A stretch of 9,244 nt of DNA from an uncultured Roseburia sp. (GTDB taxonomy: Bacteria; Bacillota; Clostridia; Lachnospirales; Lachnospiraceae): contig CAMENQ010000078.1 in the NCBI GenBank assembly GCA_945928585.1, forward strand, positions 1 through 9,244, in the 5' to 3' direction. A program made the position numbers and the translations under genes. Shown here piece after piece: positions 7,040 to 9,244 of this stretch. The notes below the pieces were generated by a model. The model was not told the origin of the DNA, did not search any database, and worked only from the letters and a program-made list of their open reading frames with translations. The first letter of the stretch is position 1. Each line of letters begins with the position of its first letter.

Positions 7040-8104
7040 TTAGTATTTACGATTTGCAACCTCGTCTGCTGCTTCAGATGCAGGATATACTCCTTCTTCC
7101 ATATAAAGCTTCTTTTCTACTGTTTCGCCTGCTAAAATCTTCTTCATTACCTCTTCCACAGTAGGTCCCTGTAATGGATTACACTCTACATCAACGGCTA
7201 TGTTTCCGCTTATCATTTCCTTAAATGCATTTGCTTCACCATCAAATGATATAATAGTGTAATCAGAAGCTTTGCCACCTGCTTCCTGTATGGCTTCTAT
7301 AACGCCATATGCCATGTTATCATTCTGTGTAACTATAACATCTATCTTGTCAAATCTTCCTAAGTAATCCTTCATAAGGTCTTTTCCTTTTGCCTTATCA
7401 AAGTCACCGCTTTCGCTGGCAAGTACAGTGTAGTTTGTATACTTGCTTATAATGCTGTCAAAGCCTTCCGAACGGCCAATCTGTGCAGATGCACCTGTCG
7501 TTCCTTCTAATATGACTATATTCTGTGCTTCTGTGGTTCCGTTATTATCAACAAGCCACTGTGCTGCGTCTTTTCCTTCCTTGTCGAAGTTTGAGCCTAT
7601 CCAGCAGCTGTATAAGCTTTCATCTGCTGAAACCATTCTATCAACTATAATAACAGGTATACCTGCATCTTTTGCCTTTTTAAGTATGTCGTCCCAACCG
7701 TCTTCTACAATCGGTGCAAGTATTATAACGTCATATTTTTCATTTATGAATTTTTCAATGCCTGCTATCTGTACTTTTTGGTCTCCCTGTCCGTCTACAA
7801 AGGTATATGTATATTTATCTGTTCCAAATGTATCCTTCATTGACTGTGTGTGGGCTGCTCTCCATCCACTTTCATTGGCTGTCTGTATAAATCCGACTTT
7901 AAGCTTATCTGAGCTTGTATTGCTGTTATTTGTATTTGAGTTTCCTGAAGATATGTTTCCTGTTCCACTGCTATAGTCTGAGCTTGACTTTACAGGATCA
8001 TTCCTTAACTCTACCTTCTTTGACATACTGTCGCTTGAGCCGCATCCTGCTAAAACGCCAAGGATGAATACGGCTAAAAATAATAAGCTGATTTTTCTTT
8101 TCAT
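7040..8104 (-). CDS. YtfQ-like sugar ABC-type substrate-binding lipoprotein
   Basis: This is a cell-surface lipoprotein of the periplasmic-binding-protein family 4 (ribose/galactose type), 354 residues. A signal peptide with lipobox LAGC places the acylated Cys at 21. A Ser/Asn-rich flexible linker spans about 40-65. The binding domain closely resembles E. coli YtfQ (galactofuranose/galactopyranose binding): VGFIQTANESGWRAA (70-84), DGQGDQKVQI (104-113), LAPIVEDGWDDIL (129-141), VDR (155-157), GTTGASAQIGR (201-211), GDFDKAKGK (233-241) and QNDNMAYG (260-267). Exact sugar specificity is inference. No permease or ATPase gene is adjacent; a chemoreceptor gene follows instead. The ATG at 8104 has a GGAGG site 10 bases upstream. 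Confidence 0.92.
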   Translation of the reverse strand: MKRKISLLFLAVFILGVLAGCGSSDSMSKKVELRNDPVKSSSDYSSGTGNISSGNSNTNNSNTSSDKLKVGFIQTANESGWRAAHTQSMKDTFGTDKYTYTFVDGQGDQKVQIAGIEKFINEKYDVIILAPIVEDGWDDILKKAKDAGIPVIIVDRMVSADESLYSCWIGSNFDKEGKDAAQWLVDNNGTTEAQNIVILEGTTGASAQIGRSEGFDSIISKYTNYTVLASESGDFDKAKGKDLMKDYLGRFDKIDVIVTQNDNMAYGVIEAIQEAGGKASDYTIISFDGEANAFKEMISGNIAVDVECNPLQGPTVEEVMKKILAGETVEKKLYMEEGVYPASEAADEVANRKY

Positions 8105-8215
8105 ATAGCTTTTTCCTCCGTTTCTTTTACTTGAGTGAACTATGGTTTATATCCTTTGTTTTCAGATATTTCCTGCATTTATTTTTTTATTTACACGTTC
8201 TACTCTAATGGATTT

Positions 8216-8244
8216 ATTATAGCATATATGTCGTTTAAATACAA
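8216..8244 (-). promoter_or_regulatory. Promoter of the sugar-binding protein / chemoreceptor unit
   Basis: There is a perfect TATAAT (8216-8221) with an extended -10 (TGC just upstream), 17 bases from TTGTAT (8239-8244). The weak -35 is compensated by the extended -10. Transcription would begin near 8209, giving a leader of about 105 bases before the ATG at 8104. No riboswitch fold was recognised in that leader. Confidence 0.65.
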
Positions 8245-8323
8245 TATAATAAAGGATATTTCCATATATTTTAAATGATTTTCACAGGGACGGTATCATC
8301 GAAAAACAGACTTGGAATTGCAA

Positions 8324-8369
8324 AAGTGCCGCCCGGCAGCGGCACTTATAAATTCGCATTCGCGAATTT
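8324..8369. repeat. Pair of adjacent hairpins in the intergenic region
   Basis: The first hairpin is a perfect 9-bp GC-rich stem (AAGTGCCGC / GCGGCACTT, 8324-8332 and 8339-8347) with a 6-base loop. The second is an 8-bp stem (8350-8357 and 8362-8369, core AATTCGC / GCGAATT) with a 4-base loop, followed on the plus strand by TTT and then G. Neither has a strong U tract: the first has only TTTT then GC on the minus strand. They could be weak terminators or structured remnants of a repeat. Confidence 0.55.
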
Positions 8370-8417
8370 TTTGTTGTGCTATTTTACGCTGTTGCTTTAG
8401 AAATTTCCTGTTATACG

Positions 8418-8450
8418 AAAAAACAGCCGGATTTTTAATAAATCCGACTG
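8418..8450 (-). terminator. Rho-independent terminator downstream of the tRNA/cassette
   Basis: The stem CAGTCGGATT / AATCCGGCTG (8441-8450 and 8424-8433 on the minus strand) is 10 bp. Its one irregular pair is a G-U only when read on the minus strand. It is followed at once by six Ts (8423-8418). This is a textbook leftward terminator. It probably was the original terminator of the tRNA-Glu transcript before the two-gene cassette came between them (inference). Confidence 0.85.
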
Positions 8451-8458
8451 CTTAACAT

Positions 8459-8484
8459 AGCAGCTTGTAGGGGAATCGAACCCC
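8459..8484 (-). repeat. Distal 26-bp direct repeat: orphan tRNA-Glu 3' end (att-like)
   Basis: An exact 26-base copy of the 3' end of the tRNA-Glu gene at 9187-9212: on the minus strand it runs from inside the T stem (GGGGTTCGATTCCCCT) through the acceptor half ACAAGCT, the discriminator G and two flanking bases. The rest of a tRNA is missing: the end of the DUF2442 gene lies just upstream, and the anticodon and D arms are absent. It resembles the attachment-site copy left at the far end of an island integrated in a tRNA. Confidence 0.75.
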
Positions 8485-8506
8485 CTACCACAAATAAAAA
8501 TATTTC

Positions 8507-8797
8507 TTATGAAACTGCCTGATATTCATAGCTGTTTTCATACATAAATTCCGGCGAGCAATCTATTGAACCGTCTGCCCATGTAACTGTTCCATAATCA
8601 ATATATACTCCATTAAATATATCTGTATTATCTAATGGTTTATATATTTCTCCGGTCAGTATCGTTGCATCAAAAAGCCTTGTTTCTCCCGTAGAAAATG
8701 TGAGAATCAGAATTTTATCAGGCAATGCTTTTACCTTAGAAACTTTAATAACTTCCTTTGGCTCTCCGCCATATACAATACCGTCCATGACATACAT
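8507..8797 (-). CDS. DUF2442 domain protein
   Basis: This is a 96-residue protein of the DUF2442 family, function unproven. Family features are IKVSKVKALPDKILILTF (17-34), GETRLFDATIL (37-47) and VTWADGSIDCSPEFMYENS (71-89). Some DUF2442 proteins are fused to a lambda-repressor-like DNA-binding domain, which would fit an antitoxin/regulator role. This one has no such domain and carries a 16-residue N-terminal extension instead. The start at 8797 has GGGGGTG 5 bases upstream; Met4 is an alternative. It follows the DUF4160 gene by 12 bp, and the two families are commonly found side by side. The gene ends 22 bp before the orphan tRNA repeat. Confidence 0.88.
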   Translation of the reverse strand: MYVMDGIVYGGEPKEVIKVSKVKALPDKILILTFSTGETRLFDATILTGEIYKPLDNTDIFNGVYIDYGTVTWADGSIDCSPEFMYENSYEYQAVS

Positions 8798-8809
8798 ATA
8801 AGCACCCCC

Positions 8810-9076
8810 TTATTTTAACGGCTCTATTTTATCAAACTTCATATTTCTTACAGCATTATTCCATGCTGCATATAATTCGTCTTCATGTAATGCCATCCAA
8901 CCTGAAACCATCCTATATTGCTTTAATGGTATTTTTCCCTCTAAGACTTCACCATCTAAAGATATCGACGCTTCATATTCTCCATAATAAACATGAACAT
9001 GGGGCTTGTGATGTTTATCATTGTCATTATATATCATTTTTATTATAATTCCGTAAAATCTACTTATCTCCGGCAT
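8810..9076 (-). CDS. DUF4160 domain protein
   Basis: This is an 88-residue small soluble protein that covers the DUF4160 family end to end. Hallmarks are MPEISRFYGIIIKMIYND (1-18), HHKPHVHVYYGEYEASISLDG (22-42, with His26 and His28 conserved), VLEGKIPLKQYRMVSGWMALHEDEL (44-68) and the KIEPL end. The biochemical role is unknown. It is the first gene of a two-gene unit with DUF2442, an arrangement reminiscent of type II toxin-antitoxin modules; which partner would be the toxin is not determinable here. The start at 9076 follows AGAGG by 7 bases. A weak -10 (TATAGT, 9109-9114) lies upstream without a clear -35. Confidence 0.9.
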   Translation of the reverse strand: MPEISRFYGIIIKMIYNDNDKHHKPHVHVYYGEYEASISLDGEVLEGKIPLKQYRMVSGWMALHEDELYAAWNNAVRNMKFDKIEPLK

Positions 9077-9121
9077 CCAAAAACCTCTCTTTCCATTGAG
9101 ATATTTCCACTATAACAAAAA

Positions 9122-9155
9122 TGCTGTAAACCAAGCATAGTCAAGGTTTTCAGCA
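9122..9155 (-). terminator. Imperfect hairpin between tRNA-Glu and the DUF4160 gene
   Basis: TGCTGAAAACC / GGTTTACAGCA (arms 9145-9155 and 9122-9132) pair with one A-A mismatch around a 12-base loop and are followed by TTTTTG on the minus strand. The stem can be extended by three further pairs, one of them G-U. It may end the tRNA transcript, or it may be an operator for the two-gene cassette, since the candidate -10 lies 8 bases beyond it. Confidence 0.45.
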
Positions 9156-9186
9156 CTTCCTAATTGAGTTATTCATTTGAGTAAGG

Positions 9187-9212
9187 AGCAGCTTGTAGGG
9201 GAATCGAACCCC
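9187..9212 (-). repeat. Proximal 26-bp direct repeat within tRNA-Glu (att-like)
   Basis: This is the copy of the 26-base repeat that belongs to the intact tRNA; it covers the T-loop to discriminator part plus two downstream bases. Identity with 8459-8484 ends sharply on both sides (flanks AAGG versus ACAT on the left and TGATT versus CTACC on the right), as expected for a recombination core. Confidence 0.75.
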
Positions 9213-9244
9213 TGATTCCGCCGTGAGAGGGCGGCGTCTTAGCC
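9189..9244 (-). tRNA. tRNA-Glu (anticodon CUC), 3' part; 5' end beyond window
   Basis: From the right edge the minus strand gives the end of the D arm (TAAGAC), the anticodon stem CCGCC / GGCGG (9230-9234 and 9218-9222) with loop CTCTCAC and anticodon CUC, a 4-base variable region, and the T arm AGGGG-TTCGATT-CCCCT. The acceptor half ACAAGCT (9190-9196) and discriminator G (9189) follow. CCA is not encoded (CTCC follows). The anticodon CUC and the Glu-typical anticodon arm identify it as tRNA-Glu. About 20 bases of the 5' end are missing. Its 3' end is duplicated at 8459-8484. Confidence 0.9.

Larger units (their letters stand above)
8105..8417. other. Non-coding region upstream of the sugar-binding protein gene
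   Basis: No gene is supported in this 313-bp stretch. From left to right it holds a roughly 105-base leader, the promoter at 8216-8244, an AT-rich segment, and a more GC-rich block with two hairpins (8324-8347 and 8350-8369). GGAAATATC occurs twice on the minus strand, at 8165-8173 and 8255-8263, on either side of the promoter; its significance is unknown. Confidence 0.7.
8459..9212 (-). mobile_element. Putative mini-island inserted at the tRNA-Glu 3' end
   Basis: The segment is bounded by exact 26-bp direct repeats of the tRNA 3' end, with starts 728 bp apart. The complete tRNA 3' end is at the right, and the orphan copy plus the presumed original terminator are at the left. The cargo is a tight two-gene DUF4160-DUF2442 operon. 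No integrase, relaxase or transposase gene is present, so it would be either the residue of a larger element after deletion or a cassette moved by enzymes coded elsewhere. The geometry is seen directly; the mobility is inferred. Confidence 0.55.

Noticed and set aside
8104..8209. Riboswitch in the leader of the sugar-binding protein gene
   Set aside because: No recognisable aptamer, no long stem and no expression-platform terminator could be found in this A-rich leader.
8459..8484. A second full tRNA gene in tandem with tRNA-Glu
   Set aside because: Only the T arm and 3' acceptor half are present. Upstream bases are the DUF2442 gene end and give no anticodon or D arm.

Overview
The window looks like a piece of a low-GC Gram-positive (Firmicutes) chromosome, most likely a motile gut Lachnospiraceae or a close relative. 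The reasons are the gene order rimP-nusA-ylxR-ylxQ-infB, the strong AGGAGG-type ribosome binding sites, the AT-rich codon use, a NusA without the proteobacterial C-terminal repeats, and a lipoprotein sugar-binding protein beside a chemoreceptor. The genus is inference. Every supported gene lies on the minus strand, so transcription runs from right to left; no convincing gene was seen on the plus strand.

Right end (8418-9244): a tRNA-Glu(CUC) gene is cut by the window edge. Its 3' end (26 bp) is repeated exactly 728 bp downstream, at 8459-8484, without the rest of a tRNA. The two copies enclose only a two-gene DUF4160-DUF2442 cassette. A strong intrinsic terminator lies just beyond the distal copy. 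This is the layout left by site-specific integration into a tRNA 3' end, but the insert is tiny and has no integrase. It is the most unusual part of the window.

Middle (4980-8417): about 310 bp of non-coding DNA holds two hairpins and a good extended -10 promoter. It leads into a YtfQ-like (galactofuranose/galactose-type) substrate-binding lipoprotein, followed 35 bp later by a 674-residue dCache-HAMP chemoreceptor. No ABC permease or ATPase lies beside them, so the pair reads as a sugar-sensing unit for chemotaxis. A 34-bp-stem hairpin follows the receptor gene.

Left-middle (2797-4883): an iron-dependent alcohol dehydrogenase has its own promoter, with a perfect 16-bp palindrome in the promoter spacer. 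A YihY/BrkB-family membrane protein follows.

Left end (1-2760): this is the classic transcription/translation operon rimP, nusA, ylxR (rnpM), ylxQ and infB, the last truncated by the window start. Its leader has a promoter candidate followed by a terminator-like hairpin, which could be either the end of the yihY transcript or an attenuator. RimP matures the 30S subunit, NusA controls pausing and termination, YlxR and YlxQ are small RNA-binding proteins, and IF-2 starts translation.
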